A stretch of 64,000 bases of DNA from Dyadobacter jiangsuensis (GTDB lineage Bacteria > Bacteroidota > Bacteroidia > Cytophagales > Spirosomataceae): positions 124,001 through 188,000 of the forward strand of contig NZ_PYAS01000006.1 of NCBI RefSeq assembly GCF_003014695.1. The letters are read 5' to 3'. The position numbers and the translations under genes were made by a program. Within the stretch, counting starts at the first letter, position 1, and the number at the start of each line of letters is the position of its first letter. The notes beneath the pieces are model-generated. The model ran no database searches, was not told the origin of the DNA, and worked only from the letters and a program-made list of their open reading frames with translations. Shown piece by piece: positions 17,493 through 26,416 of this stretch.

Positions 17493-19058
17493 ATGCAATA
17501 TAACATCCTTTGGGCCGATGACGAAATAGATCTTCTCAAACCGCATATCATGTTCCTCACCAATAAAGGTTACAACGTGACCCCCGTGAACAGCGGTGCG
17601 GATGCGCTGGACCGGATTGAGAACGATCGGTTTGATATTGTTTTCCTCGACGAAATGATGCCGGGTATGACCGGCCTTGAAACCCTTGCGCAGATCAAAC
17701 AACAGCAGCCTAACCTGCCGGTGGTGATGATTACGAAAAGTGAGGAGGAGCATATTATGGAGGATGCCATCGGCTCCAAAATTGACGATTATCTCATCAA
17801 ACCACTGAATCCCAATCAGATACTACTTTCGGTTAAAAAGATACTCGATAACAAACGCCTCGTAACAGAAAAGACGACGCTCAGCTATCAGCAGGAGTTC
17901 CGCAGCCTCGCCATGCAATACCAGGACCGCATCGGCCACGAGGAATGGGCGGATATTTACAAAAAACTCATTTACTGGGAGCTGGAACTCGAAAGCTCCG
18001 ACGACCAGGGAATGGCCGAAGTTTTCAGTATGCAGAAAAGCGAGGCGAATGCCAATTTCTGCAAATTCATTGAAGATGAGTATGAAGAGTGGCTCAACGA
18101 TCCGCGTTCCGATAAGCCGATCCTGTCGCACCAGTTGATGAAACAGAAGGTATTCCCGCATTTGAAAGGATCGAGTGACCCTGTGTTTTTCCTTTTAATC
18201 GACAACTTCCGCTATGACCAGTGGAAAATGATCCAGCCCATTTTGCAGGAGTTTTTCAATATCGAAGAAGAGTCGTCGTACTACTCCATTCTGCCAACCA
18301 CAACGGGGTACGCGCGTAATGCGATCTTCTCAGGGCTTATGCCGAGCGAAATGGAACGCAAACATCCGCAATGGTGGGTAAGCGATGAAAATACCCCGGA
18401 AGGTGAAGAAGGCTTGAACAACCACGAGCAGGACTTCCTTCAAAAGCAACTGGAAATGAACCACTTGAATATCAAGTTTTCTTATAACAAGATATTGAAT
18501 ACCAACCAGGGGAAAGCGCTTGTAGATACGTTCAACAACCTGCTGACCAACCAGCTGAATGTGATTGTCTACAACTTTGTGGATATGCTTTCCCACGCCC
18601 GTACGGATGTGCAGATGATCAAGGAGCTCGCGCCGGACGAGGCGGCTTACCGCTCCATTACCCGCTCGTGGTTCCAGCATTCACCGCTGCTCGATTTCAT
18701 TCGTAAAGTGGCCGAGAAAAAGGGCCGCCTGATCCTCACCACCGACCACGGTATGATCCGTGTGCAGAAACCGGTGAAAATCATCGGCTACCGCGAAACG
18801 AATACAAACCTCCGTTACAAACACGGTAAAAATTTGGGCTTCGACGACAACCATTTGATGGTATGCCGCAAACCGGAACGCATTTTCCTGCCAAAGCCAC
18901 ACGTTTCGACGTCTTATGTGTTCACAAAAGAGGATTACTTCTTCGCTTATCCGAACAATTACAACCAATATGTGAACCTCTACCGCGACACTTTCCAGCA
19001 CGGCGGCGTGTCGCTCGAAGAGATGATTATCCCGGTAATAGATATGAAAGCGAAATAA
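17493..19058 (+). CDS. porX: PorX: bifunctional response regulator / PglZ phosphatase-like T9SS regulator
   Basis: 521 residues. The N-terminal receiver domain (1-125) has the acidic pocket DDE (9-11), phospho-acceptor Asp53 in VFLDEMMPG and the Lys of YLIKPL. The rest is a PglZ/alkaline-phosphatase-like domain with FLLIDNFRYDQWK, VIYNFVDMLSHAR and LTTDHGMIRVQKP, carrying the metal-binding Asp and His residues. In Porphyromonas and Flavobacterium this architecture is PorX, partner of the PorY kinase, which controls type IX secretion; the PglZ domain has phosphodiesterase activity in published work. Here it shares the window with five T9SS cargo genes and a SprE/PorW-like lipoprotein. It stands alone, with kdsB upstream and a bidirectional terminator downstream. 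Confidence 0.93.
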   Translation: MQYNILWADDEIDLLKPHIMFLTNKGYNVTPVNSGADALDRIENDRFDIVFLDEMMPGMTGLETLAQIKQQQPNLPVVMITKSEEEHIMEDAIGSKIDDYLIKPLNPNQILLSVKKILDNKRLVTEKTTLSYQQEFRSLAMQYQDRIGHEEWADIYKKLIYWELELESSDDQGMAEVFSMQKSEANANFCKFIEDEYEEWLNDPRSDKPILSHQLMKQKVFPHLKGSSDPVFFLLIDNFRYDQWKMIQPILQEFFNIEEESSYYSILPTTTGYARNAIFSGLMPSEMERKHPQWWVSDENTPEGEEGLNNHEQDFLQKQLEMNHLNIKFSYNKILNTNQGKALVDTFNNLLTNQLNVIVYNFVDMLSHARTDVQMIKELAPDEAAYRSITRSWFQHSPLLDFIRKVAEKKGRLILTTDHGMIRVQKPVKIIGYRETNTNLRYKHGKNLGFDDNHLMVCRKPERIFLPKPHVSTSYVFTKEDYFFAYPNNYNQYVNLYRDTFQHGGVSLEEMIIPVIDMKAK

Positions 19059-19073
19059 TAAGCATAGAAATAC

Positions 19074-19109
19074 AAAAAGGGCGCCTGAGTTATTCAGACG
19101 CCCTTTTTG
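19074..19109. terminator. Bidirectional terminator between porX and ftsE
   Basis: AAAAAGGGCG-C-CTGA and TCAG-A-CGCCCTTTTT form a long stem around a short GTTAT loop, broken only by one C/A mismatch. A and T runs lie on the two sides. It sits between convergent stop codons. Confidence 0.85.
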
Positions 19110-19124
19110 TTTGGCTTAATAGCT

Positions 19125-19808
19125 CTATTCGCTTACCGTAATGCCGCCATTCTCACATTTGATCACGCGGGCTGGGAAGCGTCTCAGGAATTCGTGGTTG
19201 TGGGTCGCCATTAATATCGCGGTACCGGCGTTGTTGATCGTGCGGAAAACCTGCATGATTTGGTCGCCTACCTCGGGGTCGAGGTTACCGGTTGGCTCAT
19301 CGGCGATCAGGATTTGGGGTTCGTTGAGCATGGCGCGGGCAATTACCACGCGCTGCTGCTCACCGCCCGAAAGCTGGTGCGGCATTCTTTTCTGGGCGGT
19401 TCCAAGGCCTACCTGCATGAGTACTTCGGCAATGCGTTTCGAGATTTTGCCTTTGTCTTCCCAGCCCGTCGCGCGTAGCACGAACGCGAGGTTGTCCTCG
19501 ACGGAACGGTCGGAAAGCAATTGAAAATCCTGAAAAACAATGCCTATCCGGCGGCGAAGGAAAGGAATATCGGCCCTTTTGATATTGTGCAGCTCGTAAC
19601 CGGCCACCTTGGCAGAACCGGTATGCAGCCATAAATCGGCGTATAGTGTTTTCAAAAGCGAACTTTTACCGCTACCGGTACGACCGATGAGGTAAACAAA
19701 CTCGCCCTTATTGATCTCAAAATGAACGTCGTTCAAAACAGGCCTCTCACCCTGATAAATATCTGCCCTTTCCAGTCTGATTATTGGCTCCGTCGAATCG
19801 GTGGTCAT
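19125..19808 (-). CDS. ftsE: ABC transporter ATP-binding protein, FtsE type
   Basis: 227 residues. Walker A GRTGSGKS (42-49), Q-loop VFQDFQLL, ABC signature LSGGEQQR, Walker B ILIADEPTGNLDP and H-loop MATHNHEF are all intact. The short length and the PFLRRRIGIVFQDFQLLSDRSV region match FtsE, the cytoplasmic ATPase that with membrane partner FtsX controls septal peptidoglycan hydrolysis during division. FtsX is not adjacent, as is common in Bacteroidota. A LolD-type lipoprotein exporter ATPase is the main alternative. A dispersed REP-like repeat lies directly upstream. Confidence 0.85.
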   Translation of the reverse strand: MTTDSTEPIIRLERADIYQGERPVLNDVHFEINKGEFVYLIGRTGSGKSSLLKTLYADLWLHTGSAKVAGYELHNIKRADIPFLRRRIGIVFQDFQLLSDRSVEDNLAFVLRATGWEDKGKISKRIAEVLMQVGLGTAQKRMPHQLSGGEQQRVVIARAMLNEPQILIADEPTGNLDPEVGDQIMQVFRTINNAGTAILMATHNHEFLRRFPARVIKCENGGITVSE

Positions 19809-19876
19809 GGTTGTGCTAAAAGTAATGATTGGATTGAGCAGAGAACGCTCAAAATGGATAGTGTGGTATTGTCAAT

Positions 19877-19956
19877 GTCATCCTGAGCGGAGTCGAAGGA
19901 TGAATGTACGACGCATTTGAACATCGCACAAGCACTTCGACTCCGCTCAGTGTGAC
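19877..19956. repeat. Dispersed REP-like palindrome, copy 1
   Basis: Arm GTCATCCTGAGCGGAGTCGAAG (split here as GTCATCCTGAG + CGGAGTCGAAG, 19877-19898) is inverted at 19935-19956 with 20 of 22 positions matching. The arms are separated by 36 bases. A second, modified copy is at 63083-63158. The CTGAGCGGAGTCGAAG core recurs between genes in many Bacteroidota genomes, as far as I recall. It lies between the start of ftsE and the stop of the transaldolase gene. Confidence 0.8.
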
Positions 19957-19963
19957 ACGTCAA

Positions 19964-20620
19964 TTAAGCGTTTCCTTTTTTGTAGTCAGAAAGGAATTTC
20001 TCAAGACCGATATCAGTCAATGGGTGTTTCAGCAATGCTTCGATAGCGCTCAATGGGCCTGTCATAACATCGGAACCTACCTCTGCGCATTGGATAATGT
20101 GCATTGGGTGACGAACTGACGCTGCAAGTACTTGCGTATCGAAACCGTAGTTTCTGTAAATAGTCAGGATTTGCTCGATGAGGCCGATACCGTCAGTGGA
20201 GATATCGTCCAGGCGGCCTACGAAAGGAGAAACGTAGGTAGCACCTGCTTTCGCCGCTACCAGCGCCTGTCCTGCCGAGAAAATCAGCGTACAGTTGGTA
20301 CGAATACCTTTTGAAGAGAAATATTTCAGCGCTTTGATACCTTCTTTGATCATCGGGATTTTCACCACGATTTTCTCGTCGATTTCAACAAGTTCCTCGC
20401 CTTCGCGAACCATTCCTTCGAAATCAACCGAGATTACTTCCGCACTTACATCACCATCCACGATATCGCAGATAGCCTTGTAGTGACGCATTATATTATC
20501 CTTACCTGTAATTCCTTCTTTCGCCATCAAAGATGGGTTGGTGGTCACACCGTCCAAAACACCAAGTGCCTGCGCTTCCCGAATTTCGTTCAGGTTCGCA
20601 GTATCAATGAAAAATTTCAT
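19964..20620 (-). CDS. fsa: Small transaldolase / fructose-6-phosphate aldolase (MipB/TalC family)
   Basis: 218 residues, the size of the compact TalC/FSA family rather than classical TalB. Motifs: [21 protein letters not shown], the Schiff-base lysine Lys87 in VVKIPM, and [13 protein letters not shown]. The motif SPFVGRLDD has Phe133 where E. coli FSA has Tyr131; Phe at this site is the state found in true transaldolases. I therefore favour transaldolase (exchange of dihydroxyacetone units between sugar phosphates in the pentose phosphate pathway), although automated annotation usually says fructose-6-phosphate aldolase. Monocistronic, with its own -7/-33 boxes at 20650-20679. Confidence 0.9.
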   Translation of the reverse strand: MKFFIDTANLNEIREAQALGVLDGVTTNPSLMAKEGITGKDNIMRHYKAICDIVDGDVSAEVISVDFEGMVREGEELVEIDEKIVVKIPMIKEGIKALKYFSSKGIRTNCTLIFSAGQALVAAKAGATYVSPFVGRLDDISTDGIGLIEQILTIYRNYGFDTQVLAASVRHPMHIIQCAEVGSDVMTGPLSAIEALLKHPLTDIGLEKFLSDYKKGNA

Positions 20621-20649
20621 ATTGAAAATTTATTGGTTAGAATATTCCA

Positions 20650-20679
20650 CAAAAGTAGAAAACCCTGAACAAAAGCAAA
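20650..20679 (-). promoter_or_regulatory. Promoter of the transaldolase gene (Bacteroidota type)
   Basis: On the minus strand TACTTTTG (20657-20650) matches the -7 consensus TAnnTTTG exactly, and a TTTG (20679-20676) lies 18 bases upstream as the -33 element. The start codon is 30 bases below the -7 box. Confidence 0.65.
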
Positions 20680-20713
20680 AAGAAAGAAAGACGGAAAAAC
20701 CTGAGGCGAAGAA

Positions 20714-20813
20714 ATAAAAAAAGGCAAACCGAGAATCTCACCGCATCGACCACCTACCCTTGCTTCCGTCAGGACCTGGGGGATTCGGAAGGAGCTGGTA
20801 GTTCCGATTTGCC
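20714..20813 (-). ncRNA. ffs: Bacterial small signal recognition particle RNA (4.5S type)
   Basis: The minus strand from 20813 carries GGCAAATCGG, pairing at its ends with the CGGTTTGCC near 20723, so it closes as one rod. The apex has the SRP domain IV signature CAGGUCC-UGAC-GGAAGCA, with the asymmetric bulge that binds Ffh. The tetraloop is UGAC (URRC class) instead of the common GGAA. The folded part is about 91 bases and is followed by a U run at 20722-20714. An exact -7 box ends six bases before the predicted 5' end. The RNA with Ffh targets nascent membrane proteins to the translocon. Confidence 0.88.
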
Positions 20814-20818
20814 GGGTG

Positions 20819-20845
20819 CAAAGATAAGGACATTTTATTCACAAA
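20819..20845 (-). promoter_or_regulatory. Promoter of the SRP RNA gene
   Basis: TATCTTTG on the minus strand (20826-20819) is an exact TAnnTTTG -7 box, with TTTG (20845-20842) 15 bases upstream. Transcription starting 5-7 bases downstream would begin at the GGC that opens the SRP RNA stem at 20813. Confidence 0.65.
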
Positions 20846-20873
20846 AAGAAAACATTCGTGTAACGTTTCCGCT

Positions 20874-20881
20874 TACTTTTG
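20874..20881 (+). promoter_or_regulatory. -7 box of the TPR lipoprotein gene
   Basis: TACTTTTG fits TAnnTTTG exactly and lies 27 bases before the ATG at 20908. No clear -33 TTTG is visible at the right distance. Confidence 0.5.
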
Positions 20882-20907
20882 TGCGAATCAACTAGAAATG
20901 AACCAGT

Positions 20908-21609
20908 ATGCCTCGATTATTTTTTTTATTTTTTCTGATTTTCCTCTACTCCTGCTCTCAATCTTCCGACGCATTTCTCCAAAAAGGCAAAGAGCTCATG
21001 CAACAGGGCAAGACGCGCGAAGCCATTGAATTCATCAACAAAGCGATCGAAAAAAACACTTCCAGTGCCGACGCGTTCAACCTCCGCGGCGTGGCTTATT
21101 ATGAGCTGAAAGAATATCCCAACGCATTGCTTGACTTCGGTCAGGCCATTAAGCTCCAACCCGCCTCCTATCGTCCTTACTTCAACCGCGCGTTGCTCTA
21201 TACGGATGAAAACAAGCTGGATTCAGCATTTGCCGACTACAACAAATCCGCCGAACTCGCTCCTGATACTGCCGACGTTTTCCTGAACCGCGGACAGCTG
21301 CTCGTGCTGATGGACAAGACACCGGAGGCTATTAAAGACTTCGAAAAAGCAACCCAGCTCGATGACAACAACAAGCAAGCCTGGTACAATCTCGGTAATA
21401 CATACTACCGCACAAAAGATTTCAAAAAAGCGACATTGGCTTTCCGGCAAACGGTGAAACTCGACGGACAATACGGAAAGGCCTTTTACGGCCTGGGCCT
21501 TGCACAGTACAACGACGGCGAAAAAGATCTCGGATGCACCAGCCTGAAACAGGCTCTGAACCTGGGATATAGCGATGCTGCGAACGCATTAGCGCAATTT
21601 TGTCAGTAA
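20908..21609 (+). CDS. TPR-repeat lipoprotein
   Basis: 233 residues. A short hydrophobic signal ends in a lipobox LYSC (Cys16), so it should be lipidated and anchored in the envelope. About six tetratricopeptide repeats fill the rest, for example ADAFNLRGVAYYELKEYPNAL and KQAWYNLGNTYYRTKDFKKA. TPR arrays are protein-binding scaffolds; the partner is unknown. It is divergent from the SRP RNA, and a TMEM220 gene follows after 97 bases on the same strand. Confidence 0.85.
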   Translation: MPRLFFLFFLIFLYSCSQSSDAFLQKGKELMQQGKTREAIEFINKAIEKNTSSADAFNLRGVAYYELKEYPNALLDFGQAIKLQPASYRPYFNRALLYTDENKLDSAFADYNKSAELAPDTADVFLNRGQLLVLMDKTPEAIKDFEKATQLDDNNKQAWYNLGNTYYRTKDFKKATLAFRQTVKLDGQYGKAFYGLGLAQYNDGEKDLGCTSLKQALNLGYSDAANALAQFCQ

Positions 21610-21706
21610 AAGATATGTTAAAAGGGTAGCACCGACGGTTAATAAGTGAGCGGTGACGCCTTTTTAAAGCAGTCTTTAATTATCGTATTTCTTAACCCAC
21701 TTTGTC

Positions 21707-22036
21707 ATGAGACTTTTAAAGATATTTTTCGGGATCCTTTTCGTGATCTTTGCCTATTTGCAGCTCAACGACCCCGATTCGGGCGTTTGGATCGCCATTT
21801 ACAGCTTCGCCGCCCTCGGCTGCTTCATGAGCATCCGGGAGCTTTGGCCTTCATGGGTATTTTACGTGCTTGCGGCTGGCTACCTGATCGGTGCAATCCT
21901 GCAATGGCCGCCGGAGTTCGAGGGTATTTTCTTCGGTGAAACTGCCATGCGGAGCCTCAACATCGAGCTGGCCCGTGAATCCCTCGGATTGGGCATTTGT
22001 GCAGTGGTAATGGCTGTAATCGGCAAATGGGGTTGA
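21707..22036 (+). CDS. TMEM220-family small membrane protein
   Basis: 109 residues with three or four hydrophobic helices. The family hallmark FAYLQLNDPDSGVWIAIY occurs near the N-terminus (from about residue 15), together with a later ILQWPPEFEGIFFGE. Function of the family is unknown. The stop codon abuts the stop of convergent birA with no gap (22036/22037). Confidence 0.82.
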   Translation: MRLLKIFFGILFVIFAYLQLNDPDSGVWIAIYSFAALGCFMSIRELWPSWVFYVLAAGYLIGAILQWPPEFEGIFFGETAMRSLNIELARESLGLGICAVVMAVIGKWG

Positions 22037-22804
22037 TCAATCCCTGACCCATTCGATTTCCTTCAAACCGAATTCCAGTTCTTCCGGCTCGGTAGCTAAT
22101 TTGACCCGCAACTTCCCCAGTTCGGTCACATTGGTTACCGAGCCGCTTGTTATATTTCCTTTGTACAAAAATTTCACATCTTGCTGATAGCCATACAAAT
22201 GACTCAGATATTCGGCACGGATCAGCTCGTTCTGTGAGCCTGAACGCAGCCTGACATACCAGGCATCGAGGAATTTCAGCACCTTGTGAAACTCTTCCGC
22301 TAGCGAGTAAGCGTGCCCGGTTTCACGACCAAGTGAAGTCACGTGGTCATTCGCAAACGACAACTGATTGATGTTCACACCAATACCGACAATTGAGGTT
22401 GCAAACCGATTTCCCTGCAGCGAATTCTCGATCAGTACACCTACCGCCTTACGGTTGTTCACATAAATGTCATTCGGCCATTTCACCTTCGTGTCAGGCA
22501 CGTAGCTGCCCAGGTATGCGCGTATCCCGAGCGCTGTGATCTGGCTGACCAGAAATTGGTCCTGAATGCGCAGGAACGTGGGTTTGAGTATGACAGAAAA
22601 TGTAAGATTTTCGCCTGCATTGGCATTCCAGACCGTCCCGCGCTGGCCTCTTCCTTTCACCTGATTATCGGTAATGACAACCGTTCCTTCCTCAAACAGC
22701 CCCGCATGTACTATTTCAGCCGCTATGTCGTTGGTGGAATGACAAGTTGGCAGGTATATAACTTTTTTACCAATTATTAGCGTGTCCTGTGTAGAGTTGT
22801 ACAA
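22037..22804 (-). CDS. birA: Biotin--[acetyl-CoA-carboxylase] ligase
   Basis: 255 residues starting at TTG; no ATG is available near the N-terminus. Biotin-AMP binding motif GRGQRG (51-56) and KWPNDI (108-113) are present, with GVLIENSLQG and VGIGVNIN downstream. The enzyme activates biotin with ATP and attaches it to the biotin carboxyl carrier protein for fatty acid synthesis. There is no N-terminal helix-turn-helix, so it is a monofunctional ligase and not a repressor. It is divergent from rsfS with only 45 bases between the starts. Confidence 0.93.
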   Translation of the reverse strand: MYNSTQDTLIIGKKVIYLPTCHSTNDIAAEIVHAGLFEEGTVVITDNQVKGRGQRGTVWNANAGENLTFSVILKPTFLRIQDQFLVSQITALGIRAYLGSYVPDTKVKWPNDIYVNNRKAVGVLIENSLQGNRFATSIVGIGVNINQLSFANDHVTSLGRETGHAYSLAEEFHKVLKFLDAWYVRLRSGSQNELIRAEYLSHLYGYQQDVKFLYKGNITSGSVTNVTELGKLRVKLATEPEELEFGLKEIEWVRD

Positions 22805-22849
22805 TTTTTTTGTTTTACTTTAGGGTTTTAGAAAAGGAAATAACAACGC

Positions 22850-23233
22850 ATGAAAGAACGCAAAAATAAAGAACTATCCTCAAAAGATCTCACCGAACTG
22901 GTTGTGAAGGGCATGACAGAAAAGAAGGGTTTGGACATTGCCATATTAGACCTCAGAAAAGTAAAAAATTCAATCACTGACTTTTTCGTGATTTGCTCGG
23001 GGAACTCCGACACTCAAATAGATGCTTTGGCCAGCTCGGTCGAAGATGAAGTTTATAAAATATCCAAAACAGAACCCTGGCAAAAAGAAGGAAAGGCGAA
23101 TGGAGAATGGATTTTGATTGACTATGTCGACGTGGTCGCACATATTTTCAACAAAGAACGCCGCAAACATTACGATCTGGAAGAACTTTGGGGAGATGCA
23201 GAGGTGACATACCTGGAAGACTCCATGGTATAA
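22850..23233 (+). CDS. rsfS: Ribosome silencing factor RsfS
   Basis: 127 residues, normal for the family. Signature segments: KKGLDIAILDLRKVKNSITDFFV, ICSGNSDTQIDALA and WILIDYVDVVAHIFNKERR, followed by YDLEELWGDAE. RsfS binds ribosomal protein L14 on the large subunit and blocks joining with the small subunit when nutrients are low. It is followed after 72 bases by ftsH, a linkage common in Bacteroidota. Confidence 0.95.
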   Translation: MKERKNKELSSKDLTELVVKGMTEKKGLDIAILDLRKVKNSITDFFVICSGNSDTQIDALASSVEDEVYKISKTEPWQKEGKANGEWILIDYVDVVAHIFNKERRKHYDLEELWGDAEVTYLEDSMV

Positions 23234-23305
23234 AGGCCCGCCGGGCGAACATTAGCCCCGCCGGGATTGTTGTTTAATATATTTCCTCTTAATTAAAACG
23301 AACGA

Positions 23306-25363
23306 ATGTCTGAAAACGATAACAAAAGGGGGCCACTCAACCCTAAAAGTCCTCAGAAGGGATATCAAGGTTGGATAATAGCCGCTCTGATCGCTACTAT
23401 ACTCGGAATCACGTACCTTAACCGCACATCGACAATCCGCGAAACCACTCAGAAGCGTTTCGAAAAAATGATGGCTGACAAGGAAGTGGAGCGCGTTACC
23501 ATTGTGAATGACAAATCGGTGGAAGTAACGCTCAAACCCGAGGCGCTCAAACTCGACAAATACCGGGTTGTTGCGAAGGAAAATAACTATTTCGGCGGGG
23601 AAAGTGCTTCCCACTACCAATTCCAGGTAACATCTGCTGAGACCTTTAAAAAGGATTTCGATAAAATGCAGGAGGGTACTCCCGACGACGACAAGGTGCC
23701 TTTTGTGGTGGATACCCGCAACGACTGGACCAGCTTCCTAGGAACCTGGGGCTTTTTCATTGTTATGATCCTGGTAATGTACTTCATCCTCGGCAGAATG
23801 TCAGGTGGTGTAGGTCCAGGTGGCCAGATTTTTAATATCGGCCGCTCTCGTGCAACGCTTTTCGATGCAGAGAACAAGGTTAAGATCACATTTAACGATG
23901 TGGCGGGCCTTGATGAAGCAAAAGAAGAGATTAAGGAGATTGTAGAATACCTCCAAAGCCCTGACAAATTCAAGAAACTGGGTGCTAAAATCCCGAAAGG
24001 TGCATTGCTTGTAGGCCCTCCGGGAACGGGTAAAACCTTGCTTGCGAAAGCCGTAGCAGGGGAAGCCGGCGTGCCGTTCTTCTCACTTTCAGGTTCCGAT
24101 TTCGTGGAAATGTTCGTGGGTGTGGGTGCAGCGCGTGTGCGTGACCTTTTCAAACAAGCGAAAGAAAAAGCGCCGTGTATCATCTTTATCGATGAGATCG
24201 ACGCAGTAGGTCGTTCACGCGGCCGTGGTGCAATGCCCGGTTCCAACGACGAGCGTGAGAATACATTGAACTCCCTGCTCGTAGAAATGGACGGTTTCGC
24301 GACCGACTCCGGTATCATCATCGTAGCAGCAACGAACCGCCCGGATGTCCTCGACCCCGCATTGCTGCGTCCTGGACGTTTCGACCGCCAGATTTCTGTT
24401 GACAAACCCGACGTAATCGGCCGTGAAGCGATTTTCAAAGTGCATTTGAAGCCATTGAAACTGGCTACCGACGTTAATATCCAGAAACTTTCGTCTCAAA
24501 CCCCTGGCTTTGCCGGTGCTGAAATCGCGAACGTGTGTAACGAAGCTGCGTTGATCGCCGCCCGCCGCAACCGCGAGGAAGTAACCATGCAGGACTTCCA
24601 GGATGCAATGGACCGTGTAATCGGTGGTTTGGAAAAGAAAAACAAACTGATTTCACCGGAAGAGAAACAAATCGTGGCCTACCACGAGGCGGGTCACGCG
24701 GTGGCAGGTTGGTTCCTCGAACACGCCGATCCTTTGGTGAAAGTGTCGATCGTACCACGTGGTGTGGCGGCATTGGGTTACGCACAATATCTCCCGCGTG
24801 AGCAGTATCTGTACCGTACCGAGCAGCTGTTCGATGAAATGTGTATGACATTGGGCGGCCGCGCTGCGGAAGATGTAGTGTTCGGAAAGATCTCTACCGG
24901 CGCATTGAGTGACCTTGAACGCGTAACGAAAGTGGCGTATAGCATGGTAACCATGTACGGTATGAACGAGCGCATCGGTAACATTTCGTTCTACGATTCG
25001 AAACAGACCGACTACGCATTCACCAAACCTTACTCCGAATCGACGTCGCAAGCGATTGACGAAGAAGTAAGAAAACTGGTGGATCAGGCATACCAGTTCG
25101 TGAAGAACTTGCTGATTGAAAAACGCGACGCATTGGAAGTACTGGCGAAAGAGCTTCTTGAAAAAGAAATCCTGTTCCAGGCCGACCTCGAAAAGTTGAT
25201 CGGCAAACGTCCTTACGAAAAGGAAACAAGCTACCAGGCTTATATCAACCGTCGTTCGAACGAAGAAGCTGCGATCCACGAAGAAGTGGTGAAACAGACG
25301 CTCGAAAAAGACCGTAAAGAAGAAGAAATGGCGGAAGCCGAAAAAAGCGCCGACAACGAATAG
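23306..25363 (+). CDS. ftsH: ATP-dependent zinc metalloprotease FtsH
   Basis: 685 residues. Two membrane helices, near residues 28-46 and 137-158, flank a periplasmic domain. The AAA+ module has Walker A GPPGTGKT (237-244), Walker [12 protein letters not shown] and the second region of homology [21 protein letters not shown]. The M41 protease domain has the zinc site HEAGH (460-464). The C-terminal tail is rich in Glu and Lys. It degrades membrane and some soluble regulatory proteins as a hexamer in the inner membrane. A clear terminator follows. Confidence 0.97.
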   Translation: MSENDNKRGPLNPKSPQKGYQGWIIAALIATILGITYLNRTSTIRETTQKRFEKMMADKEVERVTIVNDKSVEVTLKPEALKLDKYRVVAKENNYFGGESASHYQFQVTSAETFKKDFDKMQEGTPDDDKVPFVVDTRNDWTSFLGTWGFFIVMILVMYFILGRMSGGVGPGGQIFNIGRSRATLFDAENKVKITFNDVAGLDEAKEEIKEIVEYLQSPDKFKKLGAKIPKGALLVGPPGTGKTLLAKAVAGEAGVPFFSLSGSDFVEMFVGVGAARVRDLFKQAKEKAPCIIFIDEIDAVGRSRGRGAMPGSNDERENTLNSLLVEMDGFATDSGIIIVAATNRPDVLDPALLRPGRFDRQISVDKPDVIGREAIFKVHLKPLKLATDVNIQKLSSQTPGFAGAEIANVCNEAALIAARRNREEVTMQDFQDAMDRVIGGLEKKNKLISPEEKQIVAYHEAGHAVAGWFLEHADPLVKVSIVPRGVAALGYAQYLPREQYLYRTEQLFDEMCMTLGGRAAEDVVFGKISTGALSDLERVTKVAYSMVTMYGMNERIGNISFYDSKQTDYAFTKPYSESTSQAIDEEVRKLVDQAYQFVKNLLIEKRDALEVLAKELLEKEILFQADLEKLIGKRPYEKETSYQAYINRRSNEEAAIHEEVVKQTLEKDRKEEEMAEAEKSADNE

Positions 25364-25389
25364 GCACTTTTGAGTGAATAAAAACACAG

Positions 25390-25426
25390 ATAGCCGGACA
25401 ATTCAACCTGTCCGGCTATTATTTTT
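25390..25426 (+). terminator. Terminator after ftsH
   Basis: ATAGCCGGAC (25390-25399) and GTCCGGCTAT (25410-25419) form a perfect 10-bp stem with a 10-base loop, followed by TATTTTT. Confidence 0.85.
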
Positions 25427-25468
25427 ACAACATATACTAAATCGTTTGACCCTAAACCTTCAAAGCAT

Positions 25469-26416
25469 ATGCCCTTTGAAATTTTCAAACAACAGTTCGG
25501 CGACCTTACCGAATATGTGATACACGAAACAACCACTGAAAACCGCTGTGTAGTCATTCCCGAGCTGGGTGGAATCGTTCGGCAGCTCTCCTTACGCAAA
25601 GGCCTGACGCTGTTCTCCGTTCTGAAAACACCTCCTACCCCAGCGGCCCTTGTAGCTGACACCAAAAGTGCCAGCGAACTCCTGTTCCCGTTCGCGAGCC
25701 GCATTCCGGATGGCAAATACAAATTTTTGGGTAAAGAATACCAGCTGCGCAAGAACGAAGACGGCGGGGTGAATGCCATCCACGGATTGGTACGCAAAAA
25801 CCACTTTCACCTCGACGAGCAGGTCATTCACGAGGACAATGCATCGATTCAGCTTTCCTACACCATCGATAACGCGGAAGGCTACCCGTTCCAGGTACAT
25901 TTCTCGGTTCGATACACTTTGCATGCGGATGGCCGTTTCGAGCTGAAATACGAAGCCAGAAACAATGGGCAATCGCCTTGCCCTGCGATGTTCGGTTGGC
26001 ACCCTTACTGGATGCTGGGGAATGAAGATGTAGAAGCATGGAAAATCAATATTCCATCAAAACGCCTGGTCACTTTTAATGAGAACCTGATCCCGATCGG
26101 TACTGAGCCGTTTGACATGGCAATGCCTGCATTGCTGCATCGGAAAGAGTTTGACAATGCTTTTATTGTAGAAGCCAGCGGTTCACATGCCGTTACGGAG
26201 CTGATCTCGAAAAACCAAAACGTGACTCTGCGGATTGAGCAGGAAGCCGGTGAAGGGAAATTTAACTACCTCGTCGTGTATACGCCGCCGGCGCGCGACT
26301 GCGTTGCTATCGAAGCATTGACAGCCAATGTGGATGCATTCAATACAGGCGAAGGCTTAAATATCCTGGCGCCCGGACACAGCATTGACGGCACGATCAC
26401 GGTTAGTCTCACCTGA
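25469..26416 (+). CDS. Aldose 1-epimerase (mutarotase) family protein
   Basis: 315 residues with no signal peptide. The galactose-mutarotase fold is recognisable from ELLFPFASRIPDGKYKF, the His of NAIHGLVRK, MFGWHPYWML and a late VVYTPPARDCVAIEALT with the catalytic Glu region. The enzyme interconverts alpha and beta anomers of hexoses. Its 3' end overlaps the convergent nucleotidyltransferase gene by 60 bases. Confidence 0.88.
   Translation: MPFEIFKQQFGDLTEYVIHETTTENRCVVIPELGGIVRQLSLRKGLTLFSVLKTPPTPAALVADTKSASELLFPFASRIPDGKYKFLGKEYQLRKNEDGGVNAIHGLVRKNHFHLDEQVIHEDNASIQLSYTIDNAEGYPFQVHFSVRYTLHADGRFELKYEARNNGQSPCPAMFGWHPYWMLGNEDVEAWKINIPSKRLVTFNENLIPIGTEPFDMAMPALLHRKEFDNAFIVEASGSHAVTELISKNQNVTLRIEQEAGEGKFNYLVVYTPPARDCVAIEALTANVDAFNTGEGLNILAPGHSIDGTITVSLT

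Noticed and set aside
21625-21657. Possible terminator after the TPR lipoprotein gene
   Set aside because: CACCG/CGGTG gives only a 5-bp stem with a long loop before the T run; too weak to list.
23236-23265. Direct repeat of CCCGCCGGG between rsfS and ftsH
   Set aside because: Only two short GC-rich copies, not inverted and without T run; could be chance.
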